Assembly (NCBI GenBank): GCA_044344145.1 | Contig: JBIJDM010000026.1 | Coordinates: 1-19,346, forward strand | Reading direction: 5' to 3' | DNA: 19,346 bases | From: JBAXGE01 sp044344145 | GTDB lineage: Bacteria; Planctomycetota; Phycisphaerae; WQYP01 | In this document: piece after piece, positions 1 to 8,800 of the stretch | How the letters are laid out: the number at the start of each line of letters is the position of its first letter | How positions within the stretch are numbered: the stretch's first letter is position 1 | Translations under genes and position numbers: made by a program | The notes under the pieces: generated by a model | Seen by the model: the letters and a program-made list of their open reading frames with translations, nothing else | Told to the model about the DNA's origin: nothing | Databases searched by the model: none

Positions 1-1079
1 TCTTGGCGGTTTCCGAAGACCGCATCCAAGGGTTCCATGAAGCACCTCTGCACGAAATCGCCCGCTTATCTGGTCTGGATGTAACGACCGTGATTGTGCG
101 CATCCGGGCCATGCTGGAGGCCGGAATCATCCGCCGGGTGCGGCAAACGCTGCTGGCTACCAATCTGGCCGAGGGGGCCTTGGTGGCATGGTTGGTCCCG
201 CCGGAAAAACTTAATGACACCTTCGATTTCATGTCGCAGCAGGACCCGTTTTCCGGCCATGTGGTGATTCGCTCCACCGATGCCAACACGATTGGCGGAG
301 CCTGGCGGCTGTGGACCACCTTAAAAGTACCGCAGGGCTACAGTCTGGATAAACATGCCGACTATCTGTGCCAGCGCACCGGTGCCACCGCGTACCGCCT
401 GATGCCGGCCAAGCGGGTGTTTGCACTGGGCGTGGGCCATGTACGGCGCAAAGATTTGGAACCCGGCGCGCGGGCGGAGGTGCCCGCCGAAGCTATTACG
501 GTCAAACAAACTGAATTGTCCGAATTGGAATGGCAGGTATTGGTCACACTTAAACGCGAGTTTGCACCGGCGGAACTGTGCGAAGACCTGTGGGCCGCGC
601 GGGCCAGTGAAGCCAATGTGGAACTCAAGGATTTTTATGCTGTGGCCCATGGCCTGGTCGCGAAAGGAGTGGTTGGCCGCTTCTCCACATTCCTCGAACA
701 CGCCAAACCGATTGGCGATTTCCCGCGTGTCACGCAATATAACGCCCTGTTTCATTGGGGCGTACCGGCGGGCCGGGAGATTGAAGCGGGCCTGGAAATT
801 GGCCGGCACTTTGTGCTGACCCACTGCTATTGGCGCAACGGCGGACCGGACTTCAACAATGCCAACATCATGGGCGTGGCCCACGGCACCAGCCGCGAGT
901 ATGTCCTCGCCCATAAGGCGGCCATTGACGAGCATGTACGCCAGGCGGGTATTCCATTGCTCTATGGAGCAGTATTCTGGGGTGGACGCAGTGAAATCAA
1001 GCCCAGCGAAATCGTGCCTGCCGCATATCGGGCGTGGCTGGAAACGCAGGGACTGAAACCGGATGCAATGCGGGCGTGA
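1..1079 (+). CDS. Tandem Lrp/AsnC-type protein of the siroheme decarboxylase (AhbA/AhbB, NirDL) family, 5' end missing
   Basis: The frame is open to the left edge, and the first possible start in the window (TTG at 3) would cut into the first helix-turn-helix, so the true start lies outside. Numbering from that TTG, a winged helix at about 14-47 is followed by a Lrp-like ligand domain to about 147. A second winged helix spans about 172-230, and a second ligand domain follows, with LTHCYWRNGGPDF at 272-284 and FWGGRSEIKPSEI at 325-337. Single-unit relatives such as AhbA, AhbB and NirD/L/G/H pair up to decarboxylate siroheme to didecarboxysiroheme in the alternative haem and haem d1 routes. Here both units are in one chain, so a fused AhbA-AhbB enzyme is the best inference. 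A plain Lrp-type regulator remains possible. No other haem gene is visible nearby. The gene converges on purN with an 11-base gap. Confidence 0.7.
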   Translation, partial: LAVSEDRIQGFHEAPLHEIARLSGLDVTTVIVRIRAMLEAGIIRRVRQTLLATNLAEGALVAWLVPPEKLNDTFDFMSQQDPFSGHVVIRSTDANTIGGAWRLWTTLKVPQGYSLDKHADYLCQRTGATAYRLMPAKRVFALGVGHVRRKDLEPGARAEVPAEAITVKQTELSELEWQVLVTLKREFAPAELCEDLWAARASEANVELKDFYAVAHGLVAKGVVGRFSTFLEHAKPIGDFPRVTQYNALFHWGVPAGREIEAGLEIGRHFVLTHCYWRNGGPDFNNANIMGVAHGTSREYVLAHKAAIDEHVRQAGIPLLYGAVFWGGRSEIKPSEIVPAAYRAWLETQGLKPDAMRA

Positions 1080-1090
1080 ATACGGACCGT

Positions 1091-1711
1091 TCAAACCGGG
1101 TACTTACACTCACCACGCTGTAATTTACGAATCGCCTCGGGATAGGCGACACATTCCTGCGTGAAGACGCGTTGGGCCAGCAGGTCGGGCGTATCGCCAG
1201 CCACCACGGGACAACGGCATTGCAGAATCGTCGGGCCGGTGTCGTAGGTGTTATCACAAAAATGCACCGTACAGCCACTTTCGCGTTCACCGGCAGCCAA
1301 TACTGCTTCATGCACATGATGGCCGTGCATACCCTTACCGCCAAATTTGGGCAGGAGTGCGGGGTGAATGTTAATCACCCCGCCAATGAAGTCCTGGGGG
1401 ATATCCCACAACGCCAGATATCCCGCCATACACGCCAGATCAACGCGATAATGACGCAGGATATCGGCCACCGCCTTATTGTACGCCGTACGATCAGGAT
1501 GGGTTTTGCGGCTTACCACATAACGGGGAATGCCCAAATTTGCGGCGCGTACCAAGCCGTAGGCCGTGTCGTTGGAGCAAATCACGCAACGAATCACCGC
1601 GGTTAGTTCTTTACGCGCAATACACTCCGCAAGATTTTGCAGCGTGGTACCACCGCCGGAAATCATCACGCCCAGAGCGTAGGGATAAGGTAACTGGGTG
1701 TTATCAGCCAT
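1091..1711 (-). CDS. purN: Phosphoribosylglycinamide formyltransferase (GART), PurN
   Basis: The enzyme transfers the formyl group of 10-formyltetrahydrofolate to glycinamide ribonucleotide, the third step of cytoplasmic purine synthesis. The 206-residue chain is full length for the family. It has the N-terminal phosphate-binding loop SGGGTTLQNL at 18-27 and the catalytic motif NIHPALLPKF at 114-123, giving Asn114 and His116. The FCDNTYDTGP segment at 151-160 gives the catalytic Asp157. The ATG at 1711 has an AGGA about nine bases upstream that lies across the end of ileS. The gap to ileS is 15 bases, so the two genes are probably co-transcribed with purN second. There is no other purine gene in the window. 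The C-terminus is ordinary and the gene ends 11 bases from the convergent AhbA/B-like gene. Confidence 0.95.
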   Translation of the reverse strand: MADNTQLPYPYALGVMISGGGTTLQNLAECIARKELTAVIRCVICSNDTAYGLVRAANLGIPRYVVSRKTHPDRTAYNKAVADILRHYRVDLACMAGYLALWDIPQDFIGGVINIHPALLPKFGGKGMHGHHVHEAVLAAGERESGCTVHFCDNTYDTGPTILQCRCPVVAGDTPDLLAQRVFTQECVAYPEAIRKLQRGECKYPV

Positions 1712-1726
1712 GCTGCGGATTCCTGC

Positions 1727-4597
1727 TTAAGCCTGTTTCAGACTGGCCACAACCGCGGCATCACGGGCCGACAGATCGGGATATTCCGTCACACTACCCA
1801 CATCGGGCCGACGCTTCCAAGAGCGGGCACAACTGGGGTATTTGCTGCGGGTGTCTTCGATCTGAACTGCCCAGGCAGTACCGGTTACGACACGGTGATA
1901 ACCCACCCCCAGAGCATCTTCCAACTCGGGACCATACAGGTGCATCTGGCTGGCCAGACTGTCATCCTGCGGAACGGTGATCACCACTTCGGCATCCAGC
2001 GGATTGCCCAAACCGATACTGCGTTTGAGTTCGTCCAGGAGCTTGTTCCCTTGTTCAACCAAAGGCATCAATGTTTGCCAGGCATCCGGGACCGGACCTG
2101 TTACGGTCACCTGACCGAATTTGTGCGCATGGATACTGCTGCTATGGGCCGCGCCGCCGGGCAATTGCCGCAGGGCGTCCCAGGCCTCTTCGCTGGTGAA
2201 TACCAACACCGGGGCGGAGAGTTCAATCAACGCCACCAGCAAGCGGTAGCAAACGGTCTGCGTCGCCCGACGGCGGGGCGATTGGGGCAGTTCGCAATAA
2301 AGCCGGTCTTTAATGGCTTTGGCGTAAACTGCACTGATTTCGACATTGCAGAATTCGTAGATTAGCCGGAACACATTATGGAATTCATACCGGTCATAGG
2401 CCTGCTGGATATCCGCATACCACTGCTCGAACCGCGCCTGCATCCAGCTGTCCACGCTGTATTCCGCGGGCGCCAACATATCCGTCTGCGGATTGAAATC
2501 ATAGAGATTACCGAGTAGATACCGCATGGTATTACGAATCTTGCGATACGCTTCACCGGTCTTGGCCAGCAGATTGGGCCCGCAGGGGATATCATTCTGA
2601 TAGTCCACACTGCACACCCACAGTCGAAGCACATCGGCACCGTATTGTTTAAGGGCATCGGCAACCTTGATATCATTGCCTTCGCTCTTACTCATCTTGC
2701 GGCCCTTCTCATCCACCACGAATCCGTGGGTAAGAAGTTGCTTGAAGGGCGGCTGCGACTTATAGCCCGAAGCTTCCAGCAGCGACGCCTGGAACCAGCC
2801 GCGATGTTGATCGCTGCCTTCCAGATAGAGATTCGCGGGATACCCCAGATCGGGATGCGTGCCTTCCAAGACCGCATGATGTGAGGCCCCGGACTCAAAC
2901 CATACATCCAGAATGTCCTGACTCTTTTCCAGCTTGGTCACATCCACATCAGCCGGGAAGCCCAGCTTCTGCAATACCGTAGCGCTGTTCGTGGCATCCA
3001 CGCCGAGTAGTTGTTCCGGGGTATGGGTATACCATGCATCCGCGCCATGCTGCTTGAAATATCCTGCCAAATGGCGGGTACTGGCTTCGGTCAAAAGCGT
3101 ACGGCCCTTCTGATCAAAGAACGCCGGGATCGGCACGCCCCAACTGCGCTGCCGCGAGATGCACCAATCCGGCCGCGTGGCCAGCATGCCTTCGAGGCGA
3201 TTCTTGCCCCAGGTAGGAATGAATTCGACCTGATCCACAAAAGTCTGTGCATTATTGAGCAAACTGGTGCCTTCGGTTGCTTTGACAAACCATTGCTCAG
3301 TGGCGCGGAAAATTACCGGCTTTTTACAACGCCAGCAATGCGGGTATTCGTGGTCAAACTGCTGGGCGTGGAACAATGTTCCCTCGACCTTGAGTTTCTC
3401 CACCACCAAGGCATTGGCATCCCAGATCGCTTTCCCCAGCAGAAATTCGGGGACCGTATCATCATATTTGCCATCGGACAGCACGGGGTTATAAACTTCC
3501 AACCCTTCGCGCATGCCGGTCTGGTAATCTTCTTTACCATGGCCGGGCGCAGTGTGCACCAAACCCGTACCATCTTCCAAAGTCACATAACCGGCCGCAA
3601 CGACCGGCTGGGTGCGGGTAGCAACCAACGGATGGCGATAGGCTGGCTTGGTGTCCAACCAATCCTGTCCGCTGACGGGTTCAGATACGCGGTACTCCGT
3701 GACACCTTCAGTCGCCATGACCTTCGCCACCAACTCTTTGGCCAGCACTACATGACGGTCACGGCCGGCCTGTTGGTAACTAACCACGACATATTGGAAG
3801 TCCGCATGAATCGCCACCGCGCGATTGGCAGGCAGGGTCCACGGCGTGGTGGTCCAGATCATTAGCGCGTCGGGCGGGGTGTTTTTCCACGCCTCGGGGA
3901 CCGCAGTTTGAGTCAGTGCAAAGGTTACATAGATGGACGTATCTTGCTTACTGGCATATTCCAATTCCGCTTCCGCCAGCGCGGTACGATCGAAAGTGCA
4001 CCAGTGCACCGGCTTTTTCTGGCGATATACCAAATCCCGTTTCACCAGTTCCGCCAGCACATCAATGATGCCCGCCTCATAGCGGTGATCCAGCGTTAGG
4101 TACGGATGGGCAAAATCGCCCAAGACTCCCAAGCGTTGGAAGCCATCGCCCTGCAACTTGACGTATTTTTGCGCATAGGCGTGGCATTTCTGCCGGACCT
4201 CGTCTTTGGTCAGTTCACGGAACTTGGGGCCTAACTCTTTTTGGATCGCCGATTCGATCGGCAGGCCATGGCAATCCCAGCCGGGGACGAACGGAGCATC
4301 GTAGCCCTGCATCGTCCGGTACTTGACGACCATGTCTTTGAGCACTTTGTTGATCAAGTGGCCCATGTGGATATCGCCGTTGGCATACGGCGGACCATCA
4401 TGCAACACCCAGCGCTGGGCACCCTTGCGGGCGGTGCGGATAGACTGATATAAACCCTGTTCCTGCCAACGCTTAAGCATGACAGGTTCGCGCTGGACCA
4501 GATTGGCCTTCATATCAAAGCTGGTCTTCGGCAGGTTCAGGGTTGCCGAGTAACTCGGCCCCTTGGGTGCGTTTGTGTCGTTGGAGTTCTCTGCCAT
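1727..4597 (-). CDS. ileS: Isoleucyl-tRNA synthetase
   Basis: This class I synthetase charges tRNA-Ile and edits mischarged valine. I place the start at the ATG at 4597, preceded by AGGATGG about eight bases away. This gives 956 residues and removes a 39-residue extension that would run through the probable promoter. The HIGH-equivalent HMGH is at 77-80. The CP1 editing domain carries WTTTPWTLPAN at 248-258 and GTGLVHTAPGHGKEDY at 343-358. KMSKS is at 634-638, followed by the anticodon-binding helical domain. The C-terminal zinc module is worn. The usual four-cysteine pattern keeps only Cys923; the other positions read as Ser926, Ser943 and Asp946 by eye alignment. The gene is transcribed away from the propeller gene and leads into purN. 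Confidence 0.96.
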   Translation of the reverse strand: MAENSNDTNAPKGPSYSATLNLPKTSFDMKANLVQREPVMLKRWQEQGLYQSIRTARKGAQRWVLHDGPPYANGDIHMGHLINKVLKDMVVKYRTMQGYDAPFVPGWDCHGLPIESAIQKELGPKFRELTKDEVRQKCHAYAQKYVKLQGDGFQRLGVLGDFAHPYLTLDHRYEAGIIDVLAELVKRDLVYRQKKPVHWCTFDRTALAEAELEYASKQDTSIYVTFALTQTAVPEAWKNTPPDALMIWTTTPWTLPANRAVAIHADFQYVVVSYQQAGRDRHVVLAKELVAKVMATEGVTEYRVSEPVSGQDWLDTKPAYRHPLVATRTQPVVAAGYVTLEDGTGLVHTAPGHGKEDYQTGMREGLEVYNPVLSDGKYDDTVPEFLLGKAIWDANALVVEKLKVEGTLFHAQQFDHEYPHCWRCKKPVIFRATEQWFVKATEGTSLLNNAQTFVDQVEFIPTWGKNRLEGMLATRPDWCISRQRSWGVPIPAFFDQKGRTLLTEASTRHLAGYFKQHGADAWYTHTPEQLLGVDATNSATVLQKLGFPADVDVTKLEKSQDILDVWFESGASHHAVLEGTHPDLGYPANLYLEGSDQHRGWFQASLLEASGYKSQPPFKQLLTHGFVVDEKGRKMSKSEGNDIKVADALKQYGADVLRLWVCSVDYQNDIPCGPNLLAKTGEAYRKIRNTMRYLLGNLYDFNPQTDMLAPAEYSVDSWMQARFEQWYADIQQAYDRYEFHNVFRLIYEFCNVEISAVYAKAIKDRLYCELPQSPRRRATQTVCYRLLVALIELSAPVLVFTSEEAWDALRQLPGGAAHSSSIHAHKFGQVTVTGPVPDAWQTLMPLVEQGNKLLDELKRSIGLGNPLDAEVVITVPQDDSLASQMHLYGPELEDALGVGYHRVVTGTAWAVQIEDTRSKYPSCARSWKRRPDVGSVTEYPDLSARDAAVVASLKQA

Positions 4598-4649
4598 GTC
4601 GTATCCATCCTGAAACAAGACAACTACCGGAGTCCCGGCGAAAACCCGT

Positions 4650-4678
4650 AATATACCGCGCTTTAACCGTGACCCCAA
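4650..4678 (-). promoter_or_regulatory. Probable sigma-70-type promoter for ileS-purN
   Basis: Read on the minus strand, TTGGGG (4673-4678) is separated by exactly 17 bases from TATATT (4650-4655), which matches five of six bases of the -10 consensus. The -35 box matches only its TTG half. A start of transcription near 4643 would give a leader of about 45 bases before the ileS ATG at 4597. This supports that ATG over the upstream in-frame start at 4714. I saw no T-box-like structure, and the leader is too short for one. Confidence 0.5.
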
Positions 4679-4703
4679 GTCCTTGACGGGGCGGGGATTA
4701 GGT

Positions 4704-5888
4704 ATGACAATCACACGCGTTCTGGCCGCTATTGATCGTGTTCCTTATTTATGGATAAACCGCATGCTTGAACAGCTTCGTCATCACCCGCACTTTGCCC
4801 CCTGGTCCGACCCCCTATCGGGAGTGACCAGTTACATCCTGAACACGGATGTCGCACCATGTATTCAGTCGTTTTACTTCACCAACCAACCCCTCAGCCG
4901 GGATCAGAAGACGCTCTGGTTTTATGTCTGTTATCCCCCCGCACGTTATCACATTCTGGGGGTAATGAGCCTGGATCCGGCCAAACCTGAAATCAAAGTG
5001 TTCCCGCAGGCCAGTTTTGAGTCCGAAAGCGTCATGGTGGAGCCCGATGGTGACTCATGCTGGTACACCGAAGCAGGGAGCATTAATCGGATATTTCGTG
5101 ATGGTACCGTCGAAATTTTCGCCACCTTACCCAATGACTTTGTCGCCAACCGACGAATTTACCGCACCGCCACCCACTTGACCCGGTCCTGTGATGGCAA
5201 ATATTTGCTCTTGGATGGTCAGATTGGCAACAGTTGGTTTGTGGGCGTTTTGGACCTGCAAACCCGAGTCTTCCGGCTAATCAAAGAGTTCACCAGAAAT
5301 TACAATCATGGGCAATTCTCGACGGTGCATCCGGACTTGTTCACCCTGGCGATGGATCACTATTACGATGCCATTTCCGGGCGCCGCTATCACTATGACA
5401 ACCGTATCTGGCTACTGAATACCGCCGGCACACAATTTGAAACCCTGACTCCGGATTGCATTGGCAGTCATCTCAAGGGGGATTGCCATGAATGGTGGTC
5501 GCCGGATGGGAAAGTCTGTTGGGTCAACTACGAACAGGGCGTGTACGAAATGGATCTGACCACCCGGACCAAGACGCTGGTCTGGGGTCGCCCATTGTGT
5601 CATGCCCAATGTGATCACCAGCGGGAATTATGGGTGGCCGATGACTCGCCCTATTTCTGGAAGACACGACCCTGTGCGGTGCGTTTCTATCAGCGCAGTA
5701 CCCAACGGGAAATAGACATTGTCAGCGGCATGCCGGAACCCACGGTGCAACGCAGTTGGTATCACATTGACCCCCACCCCCAGTTCAGCCCCCGGGATGA
5801 TGCGGTGATTTATACCACCACCGTCAATCAGGGCCGCACACAACTTGCCATCTGCCCGGTGGAGAATATTTTAAAGGCCCTGGTGTAA
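4704..5888 (+). CDS. Oligogalacturonate lyase-like seven-bladed beta-propeller (Pectate_lyase22/Ogl family)
   Basis: The ATG at 4704 gives 394 residues, close to the roughly 390 of Ogl; a TTG at 4683 would add only seven residues. There is no signal peptide, which fits a cytoplasmic enzyme. Family-like stretches run along the whole length: WSDPLSGVTSYIL at 34-46, NHGQFSTVHPDL at 201-212, DNRIWLLNTAG at 232-242, CHEWWSPDGK at 261-270 and HIDPHPQFSP at 354-363. In characterised Ogl, histidines in these segments hold manganese and act in beta-elimination of unsaturated di- and trigalacturonate to keto-uronates. His202, His262, His300, His354 and His358 are candidates here. The typical HPHP pair reads DPHP, so activity or substrate may differ. 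No other pectin gene is in the window, so the substrate is unknown. The 3' end overlaps addA tail to tail. Confidence 0.68.
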   Translation: MTITRVLAAIDRVPYLWINRMLEQLRHHPHFAPWSDPLSGVTSYILNTDVAPCIQSFYFTNQPLSRDQKTLWFYVCYPPARYHILGVMSLDPAKPEIKVFPQASFESESVMVEPDGDSCWYTEAGSINRIFRDGTVEIFATLPNDFVANRRIYRTATHLTRSCDGKYLLLDGQIGNSWFVGVLDLQTRVFRLIKEFTRNYNHGQFSTVHPDLFTLAMDHYYDAISGRRYHYDNRIWLLNTAGTQFETLTPDCIGSHLKGDCHEWWSPDGKVCWVNYEQGVYEMDLTTRTKTLVWGRPLCHAQCDHQRELWVADDSPYFWKTRPCAVRFYQRSTQREIDIVSGMPEPTVQRSWYHIDPHPQFSPRDDAVIYTTTVNQGRTQLAICPVENILKALV

Positions 5889-8800
5889 GGCTTCGCCCGC
5901 CAGCGTTTCGATCCACCGAGCGGTCAGGAATATCAGATGCGCCCGGTTGACGGGGATACCCGCAATCTGCTCAATCGCCCGGGCATAGTAGCGTAACTGC
6001 TGCTGGTACACCGGCAAATGCTGGTCCACCAGATGCGCTTGGTCGGTCTTGTAATCCATAATCACCGCCCCCTCAGGCTGAATCACCACGGCATCAATCA
6101 CGCCGCGCACGGTGAGACAATCCAACGGTGAAAGGTTTTCCTCCGGTGGGCTGTTCGGAAGCGCTGCAGCCGGCAAGGGTAGAGAGAATGGTAATTCACG
6201 ATATAGTTGCGGCCCGGTGTGTGTTAGCAGGGGAAGGTTGTGCGCTTTCGGGTACAGGGCTTGAGCGATATCCTGCTGCAGGAACCAGCGGATACCGGCA
6301 TGGTCAGCCAATTCGTGATCGTTGGGACTGATTAGGCCCAGCCGCAGTAATTCAGCGACTTCAGTATCATAAACTGCAGGATTGGTCGTATGGAGATTGG
6401 CAAAGCGCAGGCACTCCAGAATGCGGTGCGTGGCGGTCCCCCGCTGCCGGGCGTCAATCACGGCGGGAAGTTCACCGCGTTCTGTTGCTCCATCGGGGCC
6501 ACGCTCAAAGCGCTGGGCTTGCTGACGATATTCGTAGGGATAACTGATATCAATTTTGGGGCTGCTGGGTGTGGTGACGATATCCGCATCAGGGTCCGTG
6601 GTAACCATACTTTTCAGTGTGGAAACGGTGGCCATCGCTGGTTGCAGGGTTTGAGCCAGATGCGGGTAAACATAATCCAACCGGGCAAAGATTTCACTCA
6701 TTTCGGCGGGCGTGGGAATCGGTTCAGCGGGGAGTAAATGATCCTGTGACACAGCCAGTTCAGGTGCTACAGTCTGCGATTGTGGATGGATGGTGACGGT
6801 AAAGTCCGCATTGGCACGGGGCTGGTTATCCATGGACCACTGGGTTTTATATTCTGACTGGCTGAGTGCGTAAATCAGGCTGTTAATAATCGGCTGCGAA
6901 TCATCATACAGCGCCAAGGGTATCGGACCGGGAAACTGCTGATAATACGTGCGTAGCGGTTCCAATTTCGGGAGGGATTCGGTCTTTTTCTTGCTAATTG
7001 TGTCATACTTGGCGGTGAAGATTAGTTTGTGACTGGCCCGGGTAGCAGCCACATAGAAGACCCGCAGTTCTTCCTGCAAGTCACGCAGATTCTGCTGGGC
7101 ATCATGCAATTTCGTCAGTATGGTTTCCTGCCAGGTGTTGTCCGCTGCAGCGAATAATGGCGCCACGCCGTATTCGCGGCTGATGCGCACTTCGGGATAT
7201 TTGGTTCTACGTTTATTGTTGCACTGCGCCACGATGACGACCGGGAATTCCAGCCCTTTGGATTTATGGGTGGTCATGATCCGAACGACATTTTCGGCTT
7301 CGGATAAAACCGAAGCTTCCCCCTCTTCCATCTCCAGCTTCTTGAGCTTGTCAATAAACACCAATAAGCGTGAAAGTCCCTGCTGCTTAAAGTTGCTATA
7401 TTTACGGGCAATATCAATAAGCTTTTCCAGATTCGCCTGGCGGCTGGAACCATCCGGCAGACCTTTTTGCCAAAGCAGAAAATTACTGTCGCGTAGTATG
7501 GCGGTCAATGCCTCGTGCAAGGGCAGAGTGCGGATCCAGGTACGGAAACGCTCGATATCGGCAAAGAAGTTTTCCAGTCGGCCACGCAGTTCCAGATTGG
7601 CCCCCTGCTGACGGTAGGCACTAAGCCGGCTGTAGAGGCTGGGATATTCCGAAGTTCTGGTCTCCAGATTAATCTGCGCCAGTTCCGTGTATGTGAAACG
7701 ACCAAACGGACTGATTAAGGCCCCCATCAGCGGAACATCCTGATCGGTATGATCCAAAACCTGAAGCAACGCGACCACCTGGCGGATTTCCAAGGTGTTG
7801 TAGTATCCCTGCCCTTCATGGGCATGGACCGGAATGCCATGCTTTTCCAGAATCTTCTTGATATCACTCGCTTTCGTCTTTGCCGAGCGCAACAGGATGA
7901 CGATATCCCGATATTCCAGTTTCCGAGGAGGGGCGGATTTGAGCTGAATCAGGGGCTGTTGGGCTATGAGTTGTTGAATCAAATCGGCTATCAGATTCGC
8001 CTCCTGGGCATCGGCGCGTGTTTCCGTCACATCGTCGGCTATTTCGTCTTCGGAGGTATCATCCTCCTGAATTTCACCTTGCCGCGCGGCAGTCTTGGGG
8101 CAATAGATATGGAGTTCGATGGGTACGCCGTTGAGTAGTAATTTGGGATCATCCGCACCGGATTCAGCGGGGGGAAGATACGCGAACGCATGGCCCTGAC
8201 GATAATCAATCCCGCAGGTCTCGGGTGCCATCAGACGGCCAAAGAGTTGATTCATCCCTTCTAAAAGTCGCGGTTGGGAACGGAAATTATGGGGTAGAAT
8301 GGCCGTGCTGGCGCCCTGCGCAGACTTCTGCCAACGTTGCTGGTAATCCAAAAATAATTGCGGTTCCGCAGCCCGGAAGGCGTAGATGGACTGTTTGATA
8401 TCACCGACTATGAAGAGGTTACCCCGATCCGTTTCGTCCCGCGCCACGGCCCGTAGGATCGCTTCCTGCAAGGGACTGGTATCCTGAAATTCGTCAATCA
8501 ATACGTAATCATATTTGCTGCGCAGGGATTTTTGCACGTCGGGGTTTTGCAGCAACTTATAGGCCAGCCGTTCCAGATCATTGAAATACCGTACATTGCG
8601 TTGGACTTTCTGGGCTTCCATCCGGGACTCGAAGAGCGTGACCAATTCGAGAAAGGCTTGGACTACGTCATGTTGTTGGAGCAGTTGACGGGTATACGCG
8701 TCCAGTGCGATATCCGTTTTCGCCTGCTGCAGCCACCGGGGAACAAGCCCCTTACTGATCAGTTCTTTCACGTCATCCCAAACGTATTGCTTTAGGTCTT

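Noticed and set aside
321..1094. Long open frame (257 codons) on the minus strand opposite the AhbA/B-like gene
   Set aside because: It is the antisense shadow of a well-conserved gene, has no family resemblance, and overlaps the end of purN.
3011..3865. 284-codon plus-strand frame opposite ileS
   Set aside because: The opposite strand encodes the conserved middle of IleRS, and the frame has no recognisable domain or ribosome site.
4598..4714. 39-residue N-terminal extension of IleRS from the start at 4714
   Set aside because: It would be read through the probable promoter and the good Shine-Dalgarno before the ATG at 4597, and it resembles no IleRS N-terminus.
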